DNA of 64,000 bases, taken from Marine Group I thaumarchaeote. Its GTDB lineage: Archaea > Thermoproteota > Nitrososphaeria > Nitrososphaerales > Nitrosopumilaceae. Shown piece by piece: positions 42,228 to 51,407 of the stretch. How positions within the stretch are numbered: the first letter of the stretch is position 1; every line of letters starts with the position of its first letter. The stretch is taken from assembly GCA_013390905.1 (NCBI GenBank), contig JACATG010000002.1, positions 1 to 64,000 on the forward strand, in the 5' to 3' direction. The position numbers were made by a program, and so were the translations under genes. The notes beneath the pieces are model-generated. The model saw only the letters and a list, made by a program, of their open reading frames with translations. It made no database searches and had not been told where the DNA came from.

Positions 42228-43306
42228 AATATATCACGCATAGTTTTAGCAATAAATTCAATATTTTTTTGAGTTACTTTTGGATGGATTGGTAAAGAAA
42301 CAACATGTGAAGCAGCCCAGACAGTAATAGGAAGTTTCGTTTTTAGTTTGTAAAATGAAGTTTTGTGAACTGGTGTGGGATAGTAAGATGCAGCACCAAT
42401 TCCTTTTTTGTTTAGTTTCTTCAAAAGTTTATCACGATTTTTAGTTGCAATAGTATAAAGATACCAATTAACATTTTCATTTTTTCGTTGGTGAGGAAGT
42501 TTAATTTTAAGATCAGAGATCAGTTTTGATAAAAGTTCTGCATTCTTTTTTCTAGATTTTAGAAAGTCTGGAAGTTTTTTTATTTGAATGGTTGCAATTG
42601 CAGCATTAATTTCAGGTAATCGTAGGTTTAAGCCAAATATTCTAGTATCATATCCATTAATCATTCCATGATTTCTAATCATCAATAATTTGTCTCTGAG
42701 TTTTTTGTTATTTGTTACAACAAAACCACCTTCTCCAGAAGTCATTACTTTTGCAGGATACATACTATAACACCCCATTTCAAAGAAAGTACCAGTATGT
42801 TTTCCTTTGTAAGTAGAACCTAAAGACTGTGCAGAATCTTCAATAATAGGAAGATTATATTTTTTAACAATTTCAGCGAGTCTTTCTACATTTGCTATAT
42901 TTCCATAAAGATGGACAGGGATAATGGCACGAGTTTTTTTTGTTATCTTTTTTTGTAGATCATCTGGATCTATAGTGTAGTTTTCTTTTAGAATATCAAC
43001 AAAAATGGGTTTTGCTCCCGTTGAAACAATGGCATTTGCTGTGGCAACAAAAGTAAATGATGGAACTAGAACTTCGTCACCTTTTTTGATATCTAATGCA
43101 TAAAGAGCAGCTTGTAAGGCGGCAGTACCAGAATTAACTGCAATAGCATATTTTGATTTTACAAAAGAGGTTATGGATTTTTCAAAAGCTTGGACATGTT
43201 TGCCTCCTTGGTTAGCAGATGAGGTTAAAGCACCATTTCTAAGTATAGAAGTAACTACAGAGATCTCTTCTTTGCCTAATATAGGAATGTTAATTGCAAT
43301 TTTCAA
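42224..43306 (-). CDS. DegT/DnrJ/EryC1-type sugar aminotransferase
   Basis: The 360-aa PLP enzyme has AVNSGTAALQAALYAL, VPSFTFVATANAIVSTGAKP, EDSAQSLGSTYKGKHTG and the PLP lysine in SMYPAKVMTSGEGGF. In the family it aminates nucleotide-linked keto-sugars for surface polysaccharides or protein glycans. No other sugar genes are adjacent; the partner gene is the MtrA-like one, an unusual pairing. Confidence 0.88.
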   Translation of the reverse strand: MKIAINIPILGKEEISVVTSILRNGALTSSANQGGKHVQAFEKSITSFVKSKYAIAVNSGTAALQAALYALDIKKGDEVLVPSFTFVATANAIVSTGAKPIFVDILKENYTIDPDDLQKKITKKTRAIIPVHLYGNIANVERLAEIVKKYNLPIIEDSAQSLGSTYKGKHTGTFFEMGCYSMYPAKVMTSGEGGFVVTNNKKLRDKLLMIRNHGMINGYDTRIFGLNLRLPEINAAIATIQIKKLPDFLKSRKKNAELLSKLISDLKIKLPHQRKNENVNWYLYTIATKNRDKLLKKLNKKGIGAASYYPTPVHKTSFYKLKTKLPITVWAASHVVSLPIHPKVTQKNIEFIAKTMRDIL

Positions 43307-43351
43307 TAGTAATTCTGTTTATAACCAGTCTATAAGTCTCATCTAGCATGC

Positions 43352-43960
43352 ATGAATTTTTATATTTCAAAATCAGGCAAACGCATTATGAAACCACGTC
43401 ATCTTGAAAAAACTGATTTAGGTTATAAGGTTTATCTGTACATTTTCTATGTTTGTGGATTCATCATGGTATCATCTTTAGTTTTTGGTGTGTATGTAAC
43501 AATGATAGAATGGATGGAAAATGGCACTTATGTAATGGGAGAAGCTATTCACAATACAACTATTCCTTTTGAAAATTTTGCAAGAGTAACAACTTGGATA
43601 TTTTTTTCTACAATAATTGGATGGTATTGTGTTACTAGAATTGGTTGGAGAAGAACCGCTGGAAACAAAATTGTTGGTACAAAAATGGCATTACTTCAGT
43701 TAATGTTACTGGGATTTTCAATTATTGCACTTTATGAAGTATTATACAATTTTACAGTGTTGAATGCACAGATTACTGCAGGAATTATTGATGGAGTAGT
43801 TCCAGACATTGATAGATTATCAATTGCTTATCCAGATCCAGATAGACCATGGAATTTAATTTTTGCAACTAAAATATTTCTTGCAGGTTTTATCATTAGT
43901 ACTCATGCATTTTATCTCAGTATTAAACCTAGAAAAAGCTTAGATAAGCCAGAATTATAG
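43352..43960 (+). CDS. Hypothetical membrane protein with four helices, 202 aa
   Basis: Four hydrophobic helices are predicted, with a positively charged N-terminus (KSGKRIMKPRHLEKTDLG) and a conserved-looking segment YPDPDRPWNLIFATK in the last outside loop. Not recognised. A TTTATAACC box is about 28 nt before the start. An inner ATG (MKPRHLEK) at 43388 is the alternative. Confidence 0.7.
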   Translation: MNFYISKSGKRIMKPRHLEKTDLGYKVYLYIFYVCGFIMVSSLVFGVYVTMIEWMENGTYVMGEAIHNTTIPFENFARVTTWIFFSTIIGWYCVTRIGWRRTAGNKIVGTKMALLQLMLLGFSIIALYEVLYNFTVLNAQITAGIIDGVVPDIDRLSIAYPDPDRPWNLIFATKIFLAGFIISTHAFYLSIKPRKSLDKPEL

Positions 43961-44029
43961 AGCGATCAAGTATTTTGTATGAATATTACGTAAAAACTAT
44001 TTTTTATAGTATATAGAAATACTTTTGGT

Positions 44030-44218
44030 ATGGGATTATTTGGATCAAGTAAAAATGAATTGAAATGCAAAAAATGCGGTACAGTTCTATCAGATCCTGA
44101 AAGACTAAAGAAACATCAGGAAAAAGCACATACCAGAAAAAAAGAAATATGTAGGAATTGTGGAACTGAATTTAATTCCCAAGATGATTTAAGGAAACAC
44201 AAGAAAAAGTGTAAGTAA
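44030..44218 (+). CDS. Two-finger C2H2 zinc-finger protein, 62 aa
   Basis: Two fingers are visible: CKKCGTVLSDPERLKKHQEKAH (given in two parts here as CKKCGTVLSDPER and LKKHQEKAH) and CRNCGTEFNSQDDLRKHKKK with a final Cys. The second ends H-x-x-x-C rather than H-x-x-x-H. The linker is basic. It may bind nucleic acid. A related one-finger protein is at 9.4 kb. Confidence 0.8.
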   Translation: MGLFGSSKNELKCKKCGTVLSDPERLKKHQEKAHTRKKEICRNCGTEFNSQDDLRKHKKKCK

Positions 44219-44275
44219 AAATTTAGAATTGTTTAGAATAACTTTATAGGCTTAGATCTCAAAAGTTGTTTTGAT

Positions 44276-45322
44276 TTGGATATTTTAGAAAAAGTAGATT
44301 TGATTGAAAGACCGCCAACTGAAGAAGTAGTAACACATGATGAGTTAATCGAATTATTCAAGACAAATTCTTCACCAAAACATTACATTGGTTTAGAGAT
44401 TTCTGGTTTCTTACATCTTGGTAGTTTAATCAGCACTGGTTTCAAAATTAATGATTTTGTAAAGGCTGGTGTCAAATGCACAGTTTTTCTTGCAGATTGG
44501 CATACTCTAATTAATGACAAACTAGGAGGAGATTGGGATGTTATCACAAAAGTCTCAAAATATTATGCAGATGCTTTCAAACTTGTATGTCCAGGAGTAA
44601 ATATTGTTCTTGGTTCTGAACTTTATGATTCAAGAAAAGAATACTGGAGAGAATTTGTTGAATTCACTAAACATATGTCACTGAAACGCACTATGCGTAC
44701 TCTAACTATTATGGGAAGAACTGAAGATGAAACAAAGATTGATCTTGCAAAATTACTTTATCCTCCTATGCAAGCAGTTGATATTCATTCACTTGACTTA
44801 GACATTGTACATTCAGGAATGGATCAAAGAAAGATTCACATGTTAGTAAGAGAAATTTTTCCTAAAATGAAATGGAAAGTTCCAGTGGCTGTTCACCACA
44901 AACTATTACCTGGTCTTTCAAAACCTGCAGACACCAGTGATTCTCAGGTATTAGGAAAGATGAGCAAATCAGATCCAAATTCAGGTGTTTTTATTCATAA
45001 TTCAGACGATGAAATAAAGAAAAATATTAGTAAAGCATGGTGTGAAGAAGCAAATACTCAGAATAACCCATTATTAGAGATTGCAAGAACAATAATTTTT
45101 CATGAGTTCAATGAAATGAATGTTGAAAGGCCTGAAAAATTTGGTGGTAATATATCATATACAGATTATAATCAATTAGAAACAGACTTTGCTGAAAAGA
45201 AATTACATCCAGGAGATTTGAAACAAACTGTTGGAAATTATTTGATAAAAATAATTTCTCCAATTAGAGAAAAGCTAAATCTAAGTAAAGAACTGCGCGA
45301 GACAATAGAGAAAAACTATTAG
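44276..45322 (+). CDS. tyrS: Tyrosyl-tRNA synthetase
   Basis: The 348-aa class I synthetase has YIGLEISGFLHLGSLIS (HIGH-like HLGS) and LGKMSKSDPNSGVF (KMSKS). The length and lack of a C-terminal S4 domain fit archaeal/eukaryotic TyrRS; VFLADWHTLINDKLGG and the motif region PMQAVDIHSLDLDIVHSGMD (the latter for tyrosine and ATP) agree. Start is TTG. The 3' end overlaps the convergent cobJ gene by 4 bp. Confidence 0.92.
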   Translation: MDILEKVDLIERPPTEEVVTHDELIELFKTNSSPKHYIGLEISGFLHLGSLISTGFKINDFVKAGVKCTVFLADWHTLINDKLGGDWDVITKVSKYYADAFKLVCPGVNIVLGSELYDSRKEYWREFVEFTKHMSLKRTMRTLTIMGRTEDETKIDLAKLLYPPMQAVDIHSLDLDIVHSGMDQRKIHMLVREIFPKMKWKVPVAVHHKLLPGLSKPADTSDSQVLGKMSKSDPNSGVFIHNSDDEIKKNISKAWCEEANTQNNPLLEIARTIIFHEFNEMNVERPEKFGGNISYTDYNQLETDFAEKKLHPGDLKQTVGNYLIKIISPIREKLNLSKELRETIEKNY

Positions 45323-46113
45323 ACTTTAAGATCTGAGTTGGTTTGTTCTTCTAAATTGTATTTTGATTTGTATCCTCTTGGGTTTATCATCAAATCTTTG
45401 TAAGTATATGTAGACGAATTTCCGATAATTACTGTAGTAATCATGCCTAATTTGTCTGAATGATTGGGTAAATTTTCTAAATCAGTCATAACAATTGTTT
45501 CAGATTTTCTAAATGCTCCTTTAATAATTGCTACAGGAGTTGTTGGTTTTCGATATTTTAGAAGAATTTTTCTAGTGTCTTGTAATTGATGAATTCTTTT
45601 TTTACTAGCTGGATTGTAAATAACAATTACAAAATCACCTTGTGCTGCAGCTTCAACTCTTTTTTGAATAATTTCCCATGGAACTAACAGATCACTCATA
45701 CTAACAACTGCAAAATCAGTCATCAATGGTGAACCAATTATTGATGCACAAGAATTTAGTGCTGACACACCTGGAACGATCTCAACTTGGAGGCCATCTT
45801 TAGGATCCCAACCAGATTCAGCAAGTGTTTCATAAATTAGACCAGCCATTCCATAAATTCCAGGATCTCCACTTGATACAAGAGAAACAATTTTTCCTGA
45901 TTTTGCAAGATCAATGCATTGATGAGCTCTTTCAACTTCTTGTGTCATTGCATAACGATAAACTGTTTTACCTTCAATTAGATCTTGAACTAAATTCACA
46001 TAGGTTTCATATCCAACAATTGTATCACTTTTAACAATTACTTCTTTTGCTCGAAATGTCATGTGGTCATGGTTACCAGGACCAACACCAACAATGTAGA
46101 GTTTACCAGTCAA
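45319..46113 (-). CDS. cobJ: Precorrin-3B C17-methyltransferase
   Basis: The 264-aa SAM enzyme has LYIVGVGPGNHDHMTFRA, IVSLVSSGDPGIYGMAGL and FVIVIYNPASKKR, as in CobJ/CbiH. It methylates C17 and contracts the corrin ring during cobalamin synthesis. Other corrin genes are not next to it here. With bluB it supports B12 production by this organism. Confidence 0.93.
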   Translation of the reverse strand: MTGKLYIVGVGPGNHDHMTFRAKEVIVKSDTIVGYETYVNLVQDLIEGKTVYRYAMTQEVERAHQCIDLAKSGKIVSLVSSGDPGIYGMAGLIYETLAESGWDPKDGLQVEIVPGVSALNSCASIIGSPLMTDFAVVSMSDLLVPWEIIQKRVEAAAQGDFVIVIYNPASKKRIHQLQDTRKILLKYRKPTTPVAIIKGAFRKSETIVMTDLENLPNHSDKLGMITTVIIGNSSTYTYKDLMINPRGYKSKYNLEEQTNSDLKV

Positions 46114-46161
46114 TTTTACAACAAATCTTTTGTCAAGTAATTTATCCGTTTAGGAAAATTT

Positions 46162-47625
46162 TTATTGGAATGGATCGATGAACGGACAATTAACTATATG
46201 ATCAGCATTGGTTGGTCGTGCAATGCTTACAGTTATCAAGTCATCGGCACGAAATGAGTCAATATCTGATTTTGTTTCTAGAATTTTTGCTGATTCTGCA
46301 TCATTCCATTCAACTAGATAAATTCGCCACATTGGGCTGTAATTTGTATCACCAAGAGCTGCACCAGCAATTCCTGGTTGGAATCCTAGTGGACCAGAGC
46401 CTTTAATTCCATTTTTAAATTGGAAAAGATCAACTGCTCCATAATGAGTTAATAGATTTGCAGAAGTAGGAGATGAGACAACCCCCATTGTTTCTGCAGG
46501 TCCTGATGGAGTAGCATCAGTAACAATACAGTAAACGGTTATTCCATTAGGTCCCCAACCTCTATGAGCTACAAAGGTTACATTCAATTCTTCCTCATTA
46601 ATTTCAATTATCTGACCCCCACCATATGGCATTTCATCTGTAATTTCTTTGTCAGAACGTACCATCATCTGTCCATCAGGCCAGATGATTTGAGGAGTGT
46701 TAAGAACAATTCCTGTTTCATTAAATTTAATCCTACCACCTTCTTCAGCAGTAATTACATCAGCTACAGATTCAAATATTTTTTCTTTTTGACCTATTTT
46801 CCATGTAACTTCAATTACAGAATTTAATGCGCTATATTCTGATTCTTGTGATGGAGTACTAGAAAATAATTCATCTTGGAATCCATAAATTCCATCACCT
46901 TTAATCCCATTTTTAAAAATAAATAATTTTTGAAGAGCATCTTCTGGCACATCTGCGATAGCTGGAGCAAGTTCAACATTCCATCCTTGTTTTTCGGAGA
47001 GAATTTTTGCATAATTCTCATCACTACCATCAGTTATTATGTAGAGAATTTGATTTCCCTCATAGATTCCTTTGTGCATTGGAATTGTAGCTGGAACATT
47101 TGTTCTTGAAAGTAATAATGATGGGTCTTCTTTTTCAAATTCAATTTTTTGCATAGTTACTTCAATAGGTTGTCCCCGTATCCAACCATCAACGCTTACA
47201 GTTACAGTGAATTCTTTTGAATTAGAAGAATGTAATGCAAGTGCAGCTCCTGTAAACTCAAAAGAACCTGATTTTTCCTCTAAATCAATTAGGGATAAGC
47301 CATAAACAGTATTTCCATCAACAGTCCAGGTAGGTTGGCCTTTTGCCTCTTGAGAGCTAATTTCGTGTAAAACAACTATCTGAACAGTCTCACTTGACGT
47401 AAATGTCATAGAACCATCATAAAGAGTTCCTTCATTTGGTGATAGAATTAGTGCCAATTGATGATTTTGATGTCCTTGTCCTGGATCTTGAGAGGATGTG
47501 ATAGTTTGAGTAAAGTGAATTTTTTTTCTAGAACCTGCATCAACAAATTGATCAGATATTGAAGAAACAGAAATGATACTAGCTACAAAAATTCCAACAA
47601 TCAAAATAGCAATTAATTTGTTCAA
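46162..47625 (-). CDS. Exported protein with an internal domain duplication, 487 aa
   Basis: A signal peptide (residues 1-30) precedes an Ig-like domain (about 35-160) and two copies of a domain of about 110 residues. Each copy shows LxxFKNGIKGxGxxGFQ (residues 237 and 403) with an NxxxVxW/NYSPMWRIYLVEW-type strand. It is a secreted protein without a recognised C-terminal anchor. The thaumarchaeal homologs I recall have no known function. Confidence 0.72.
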   Translation of the reverse strand: MNKLIAILIVGIFVASIISVSSISDQFVDAGSRKKIHFTQTITSSQDPGQGHQNHQLALILSPNEGTLYDGSMTFTSSETVQIVVLHEISSQEAKGQPTWTVDGNTVYGLSLIDLEEKSGSFEFTGAALALHSSNSKEFTVTVSVDGWIRGQPIEVTMQKIEFEKEDPSLLLSRTNVPATIPMHKGIYEGNQILYIITDGSDENYAKILSEKQGWNVELAPAIADVPEDALQKLFIFKNGIKGDGIYGFQDELFSSTPSQESEYSALNSVIEVTWKIGQKEKIFESVADVITAEEGGRIKFNETGIVLNTPQIIWPDGQMMVRSDKEITDEMPYGGGQIIEINEEELNVTFVAHRGWGPNGITVYCIVTDATPSGPAETMGVVSSPTSANLLTHYGAVDLFQFKNGIKGSGPLGFQPGIAGAALGDTNYSPMWRIYLVEWNDAESAKILETKSDIDSFRADDLITVSIARPTNADHIVNCPFIDPFQ

Positions 47626-47662
47626 TGAATTTGATTAGTTTATCCCCTTAAATGATTTTTTC

Positions 47663-49066
47663 TTAATGAATTTTATCAAGTGCAAACGCATCATGTAAAG
47701 CACGTACTGCTGTATTCGTATCAGAATTTTTTACAACAAATGCAAGATTAAGCTCAGATGAACCTTGAGTAATCATAGATACGTTAACTTTGTTTTTCTC
47801 AATTGCTCCAAAAACTTTTGAAGCAACCCCAACAGTTCCTCGCATACCTGAACCAATTAATGCAATAATAGATACATCTGTAGTGACTTCTAATTTTTTG
47901 ATAATTTTTCCTAATAGTTCTATTTCTAATGTACTGACTGCTTTATCAAGATCAGTATTCTTTACTACAATTGTAATACTTGATTCCGAAGGATTTTGGG
48001 AGATCATCATTACATTGATTTCAGCTTTTGCCAGTGTTGCAAATATTTTTGCTGCAGTTCCTGGGGTTCCAACCATACTACCACCTTGAATGTCGATTAA
48101 CCCATTATTTTGAACATTACTTACACATTTTACAGTATTTTTAGCGGATAAAGAAGTAGATGCAGTTACTATGGTTCCTTCATTTTTTACATTGAAGGAA
48201 TTCCTAATTTTCATTGGGATTTTCTTTGTGAGTAGAGGCTCAAATGTTCGTGGATGTATCTGTTTTGCACCAAACAGAGCCATTTCAATTGCTTCTACGT
48301 ATGATACTTCTTTGAGTAATTTTGCATTTTTGACAATTTTTGGATCTGCAGTCATAAGTCCATCTACATCGCTCATCAACCAAATCTCGTCTGCTTTAAT
48401 ACAAGAACCAATAATTGTTGCAGAATAATCAGAGCCTCCTCTGCCAAATGTGGTTACATGTCCATGTTGATCTGCACCTGCAAATCCCCCCACTACAGGG
48501 ATTGTTTTCTGTAAGAACAAAGTATCCACTGTCTTTGATACTCTCAGTCTAGTTGTATCCAAAAGTGGTTTAGATTCACCAAACTTAGAATCAGTTACAA
48601 TTCCTACTTCTTTGCCAGTAAGAGGAATTGATTTTTTACCTGAATCATTAATTGCTGATGAAACTAATTTTATTGACAATCTTTCACCAAGTGAAATTAG
48701 ATAATCCATTGATCTGGGTGTAACTTCACCTAGTAATATCATTCCATCAATTAATGCAAGAAGTTCTGTAAAATCTTGATCTAATTTTTCTAGCAATTTC
48801 TTTCGTACATCAGATTTTTTTATTGTTTGTTTTGCTAATTGTTTATGTCTATTGATAATTTTTGATGCAAGTCGTTCAGCTTTTGATTTGTTTTCTTTCT
48901 TTATAGACTCAGATATTTCTATAAGATCATCAGTAGTTTTACTTGTTGCAGAACAAACAACTAGAATCTGATATTTTTTTGATAATGTGTTAATGTGATT
49001 AGCTACAGCTTGAATATCTTTTGCAGTAGAAATTGATGTTCCACCATATTTTATAACGAGTCTCAT
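47663..49066 (-). CDS. lysC: Aspartokinase
   Basis: The 467-aa protein starts LVIKYGGTSISTAKDIQ, contains GFAGADQHGHVTTFGRGGSDYSA (kinase site; listed as GFAGADQHGHV and TTFGRGGSDYSA) and two ACT domains near the end (NVMMISQNPSESSITIVV, KVNVSMITQGSSELNLAFVV). It phosphorylates aspartate for lysine, threonine and methionine synthesis and is likely feedback-regulated through the ACT pair. It follows PCNA in the same direction. Confidence 0.95.
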   Translation of the reverse strand: MRLVIKYGGTSISTAKDIQAVANHINTLSKKYQILVVCSATSKTTDDLIEISESIKKENKSKAERLASKIINRHKQLAKQTIKKSDVRKKLLEKLDQDFTELLALIDGMILLGEVTPRSMDYLISLGERLSIKLVSSAINDSGKKSIPLTGKEVGIVTDSKFGESKPLLDTTRLRVSKTVDTLFLQKTIPVVGGFAGADQHGHVTTFGRGGSDYSATIIGSCIKADEIWLMSDVDGLMTADPKIVKNAKLLKEVSYVEAIEMALFGAKQIHPRTFEPLLTKKIPMKIRNSFNVKNEGTIVTASTSLSAKNTVKCVSNVQNNGLIDIQGGSMVGTPGTAAKIFATLAKAEINVMMISQNPSESSITIVVKNTDLDKAVSTLEIELLGKIIKKLEVTTDVSIIALIGSGMRGTVGVASKVFGAIEKNKVNVSMITQGSSELNLAFVVKNSDTNTAVRALHDAFALDKIH

Positions 49067-49101
49067 TTCAAAATACCTGAATTCGTTAATCTTTAAATGC
49101 T

Positions 49102-49848
49102 TTAACTTTCCACGCGTGGAGCCAAGTAAAAGTGAATTCTACCAATATTTGCGACTTTGAATTCAATTCTAAGAGGTTTTGCGCTTGAAAACTCACATGT
49201 AATCAAGCCTGCAGTATGTCCTACAGCTTTTATCACTGGATTAAGATATTCAAGACTGTAAGTTCCAGTACTATCTTCTTTTGAAGAAATTTCTTCAATA
49301 TCTTCATCATCTTTATCAAGATCAATTACAACTTCACCAGAGTCACCTTTACCTGAAAAATCTGCTTTTGAATCAGATGTATGAATTGTTAGATAATCAG
49401 ATACAACTTGTACATCACCAAGAATTTTGTCAAACTTTGAAGAAGATAAAGTAATTTTTGAAGCATAGGGAATTTTTGGTAGTGGAGTATCGGTTGCAGA
49501 ACTTTCAATTAAACGCATTTTGTATTTTTTATTTTTTCCAACTGTTACAAGTAACATATTTTGATCAGAAATACTAATCTCTATACTATCTTTTTTATCT
49601 GCTCTTTTGATCAGTTTTGAAAATTCATCTATTTGTACTCCAAATTTAATATCACTGTCACACTCATATTTTTCAAATGCAGAATTAGGCCATGATATAT
49701 CAATAAGAGCAACATGTGAAGGATCCATTCCTCTAAAAGTAATTCCTTCTGCTGTTGCAACAAAAGTCGCTTCTTCAACAAGTGTAGATATTGCAGAGAT
49801 TATTGCTTTTAGATCATCTGAACCGCTTGTTTTTGCTGCAAAAGTCAA
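49102..49848 (-). CDS. pcn: DNA polymerase sliding clamp (PCNA)
   Basis: The 248-aa protein has MTFAAKTSGSDDLKAIISAI, GMDPSHVALIDISWP and the C-terminal KPLRIEFKVANIGRIHFYLAPRV (split as KPLRIEFKVAN and IGRIHFYLAPRV), as archaeal PCNA. It forms a ring that holds polymerase, ligase and FEN1 on DNA. The start is TTG 49848; no ATG is available upstream before a stop, with only a CTG as an alternative. Operon order rpo11, tfs, pcn. Confidence 0.94.
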   Translation of the reverse strand: MTFAAKTSGSDDLKAIISAISTLVEEATFVATAEGITFRGMDPSHVALIDISWPNSAFEKYECDSDIKFGVQIDEFSKLIKRADKKDSIEISISDQNMLLVTVGKNKKYKMRLIESSATDTPLPKIPYASKITLSSSKFDKILGDVQVVSDYLTIHTSDSKADFSGKGDSGEVVIDLDKDDEDIEEISSKEDSTGTYSLEYLNPVIKAVGHTAGLITCEFSSAKPLRIEFKVANIGRIHFYLAPRVES

Positions 49849-49882
49849 ATCAACCTTCTTGATTTTAAGTTCCAGTTAAACG

Positions 49883-50200
49883 TTATGAGTAATCACGCCA
49901 AGTGTATTTGCATTTTGAACAACGATAAAATCTGGTTGTAGGTTCATCAGCACTTCGAGTTTGAAACATCCACCAAACTGCTTCATCATGTCCACATTTT
50001 TTACAATCCATTTTGATTGTTGAATATGATTCTTCTCCTTCATTTCCTTCAAAAGCAAGAAGGGAAAAATCGGGTTCTTTTTCACTAACAATTTTTTTTG
50101 TTTGCTTTACTTCTTGTCCTTCAGTATAACCACATTTCGAACATTGAAGTCCTGAATTACTTTTTTTTAGTTTAACCTCACATTTGGGGCAAAACTTCAA
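49883..50200 (-). CDS. tfs: Transcription factor S (TFIIS/Rpb9-like)
   Basis: The 105-aa protein has two zinc ribbons: CPKC...CSKCGY at the start and CKKCGHDEAVWW with RCSKCKYTW at the end. The acidic tip SADEPTT carries the DE pair that stimulates RNA cleavage by a stalled polymerase. It is directly downstream of rpo11 and upstream of PCNA. Confidence 0.94.
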   Translation of the reverse strand: MKFCPKCEVKLKKSNSGLQCSKCGYTEGQEVKQTKKIVSEKEPDFSLLAFEGNEGEESYSTIKMDCKKCGHDEAVWWMFQTRSADEPTTRFYRCSKCKYTWRDYS

Positions 50201-50201
50201 T

Positions 50202-50480
50202 CTAATTTACCTTAATTTTAGAATTAAATAATTGTTTGAACTCTTCTGCCATTTTTATTGCTGAATCTGCAGCTTTTTTCATCTCTCCTAATGGTTTTGT
50301 TTTAGAAGTGATTCTCATCCAGATTTCATTGGTAAGAGGATGCTTTACGATAACACCTGCAAAATCGATATTTGGTTCCTTTAGTAGCTCATCTTGAATA
50401 ATGTATAAAATTCCTATATCAGTATCTGTTATTGAAATGCTGACTTCCTTAGGTTCTAAACTGATCACTTGAGCATGCAT
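50202..50480 (-). CDS. rpo11: RNA polymerase subunit Rpo11 (L)
   Basis: The 92-aa protein matches Rpb11/RpoL: DTDIGILYIIQDELLKEPNIDFAGV, VKHPLTNEIWMRITSKTK. It pairs with Rpo3 in the assembly platform of archaeal RNA polymerase. It heads the rpo11-tfs-pcn set; the tfs start codon begins 1 nt after its stop. Confidence 0.9.
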   Translation of the reverse strand: MHAQVISLEPKEVSISITDTDIGILYIIQDELLKEPNIDFAGVIVKHPLTNEIWMRITSKTKPLGEMKKAADSAIKMAEEFKQLFNSKIKVN

Positions 50481-50531
50481 GTATTCGGAAAAAGAACTTA
50501 TTGTGGATATAAATCATTATGAGCGAATAGA

Positions 50532-51068
50532 ATGACAGAAAGCAAAATTTCAGAGATTCAATTGATAAAATCTAGGGAGGAGTACTCATCTGATGATAAT
50601 ATTGAGATTAACGTCCAGTTTGTAATTGAGGGGGACATTAGAGATACGTTCAATGAGACAAATTGGACAAAAGCATACAACAATAATGATGTTGGATTCA
50701 AGATGAAATATGGCGTAAAATTGACGTCAGGGGGAATCAGAAAGAAGGAATTAGGTAGAACTGTTAAAACCTACAGAAAAGCATCGATCTTTTGGACAAG
50801 AAACCCAAAACTGGTCAATCCAAATAAAGACAAAAGAATCTGGGTTCAGATTGCCAAAAACTTTGAGCCATTTATCAGACTTTCAGAAGAAGAGGTAAGA
50901 CAAGAATTATTTGACTTTAATGAAAAATTTGTATTCAAAGCATCAGATTTGGGAAAAGGTAAACACAAGATTGGGGCTGAAGCATTTGCATCATGGCAAA
51001 AGCATGACTATACAGAACCAGGAAGTATCAAAAATAATTCTAGCGAGATTGTGATTACAATCAATTAG
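50532..51068 (+). CDS. Hypothetical beta-rich protein, 178 aa
   Basis: Not recognised. The chain is mostly beta strands (IEINVQFVIEGDI, SEIVITIN at the end) with aromatic and basic patches (RIWVQIAKNFEPF). It has no signal peptide or membrane helix. It precedes two paralogous microproteins on the same strand by 29 nt. Confidence 0.68.
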   Translation: MTESKISEIQLIKSREEYSSDDNIEINVQFVIEGDIRDTFNETNWTKAYNNNDVGFKMKYGVKLTSGGIRKKELGRTVKTYRKASIFWTRNPKLVNPNKDKRIWVQIAKNFEPFIRLSEEEVRQELFDFNEKFVFKASDLGKGKHKIGAEAFASWQKHDYTEPGSIKNNSSEIVITIN

Positions 51069-51097
51069 GATATAAGGAACTTTTTAATTGAATCAAT

Positions 51098-51250
51098 ATG
51101 GCAAAATACGATGGTCTGTTAGGACAACCAATACTTGAAGTGGAAGAACCTGATAAGGAAGGCGGAATTACCTTTATTATTAAAGATAACAGATTTTTGT
51201 TCGTAAAAGTAGTTGATGGAAAAATTGATACTGTATCAATCCCAGAATAG
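51098..51250 (+). CDS. 50-aa beta microprotein A
   Basis: From ATG 51098: MAKYDGLLGQP, then EPDKEGGITFIIKDN and LFVKVVDGKIDTVSIPE. It shares its pattern (MxKYD, E(E/D)PDxEGG, KVVDGK) with the next frame, so the two are tandem paralogs, which makes both frames credible. Function unknown. Confidence 0.7.
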   Translation: MAKYDGLLGQPILEVEEPDKEGGITFIIKDNRFLFVKVVDGKIDTVSIPE

Positions 51251-51260
51251 GTGAATATGA

Positions 51261-51407
51261 ATGGGAAAATATGATCAAATCAGAATGGTAGAAATTGTAA
51301 AGATAGAAGATCCTGATTCGGAAGGCGGATTAACTTTGATCTTTCGAGATAACAAGATTTTGAAGATTAAGGTTGTTGATGGAAAACTAGTTTCAGAATT
51401 CGTCTAA
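51261..51407 (+). CDS. 48-aa beta microprotein B
   Basis: From ATG 51261: MGKYDQIRMVE, EDPDSEGGLTLIFRDN, LKIKVVDGKLVSEFV. It is a tandem paralog of the preceding frame, 10 nt downstream. Pairwise identity is about 40% by eye. The stop abuts the convergent phosphatase gene. Confidence 0.7.
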   Translation: MGKYDQIRMVEIVKIEDPDSEGGLTLIFRDNKILKIKVVDGKLVSEFV

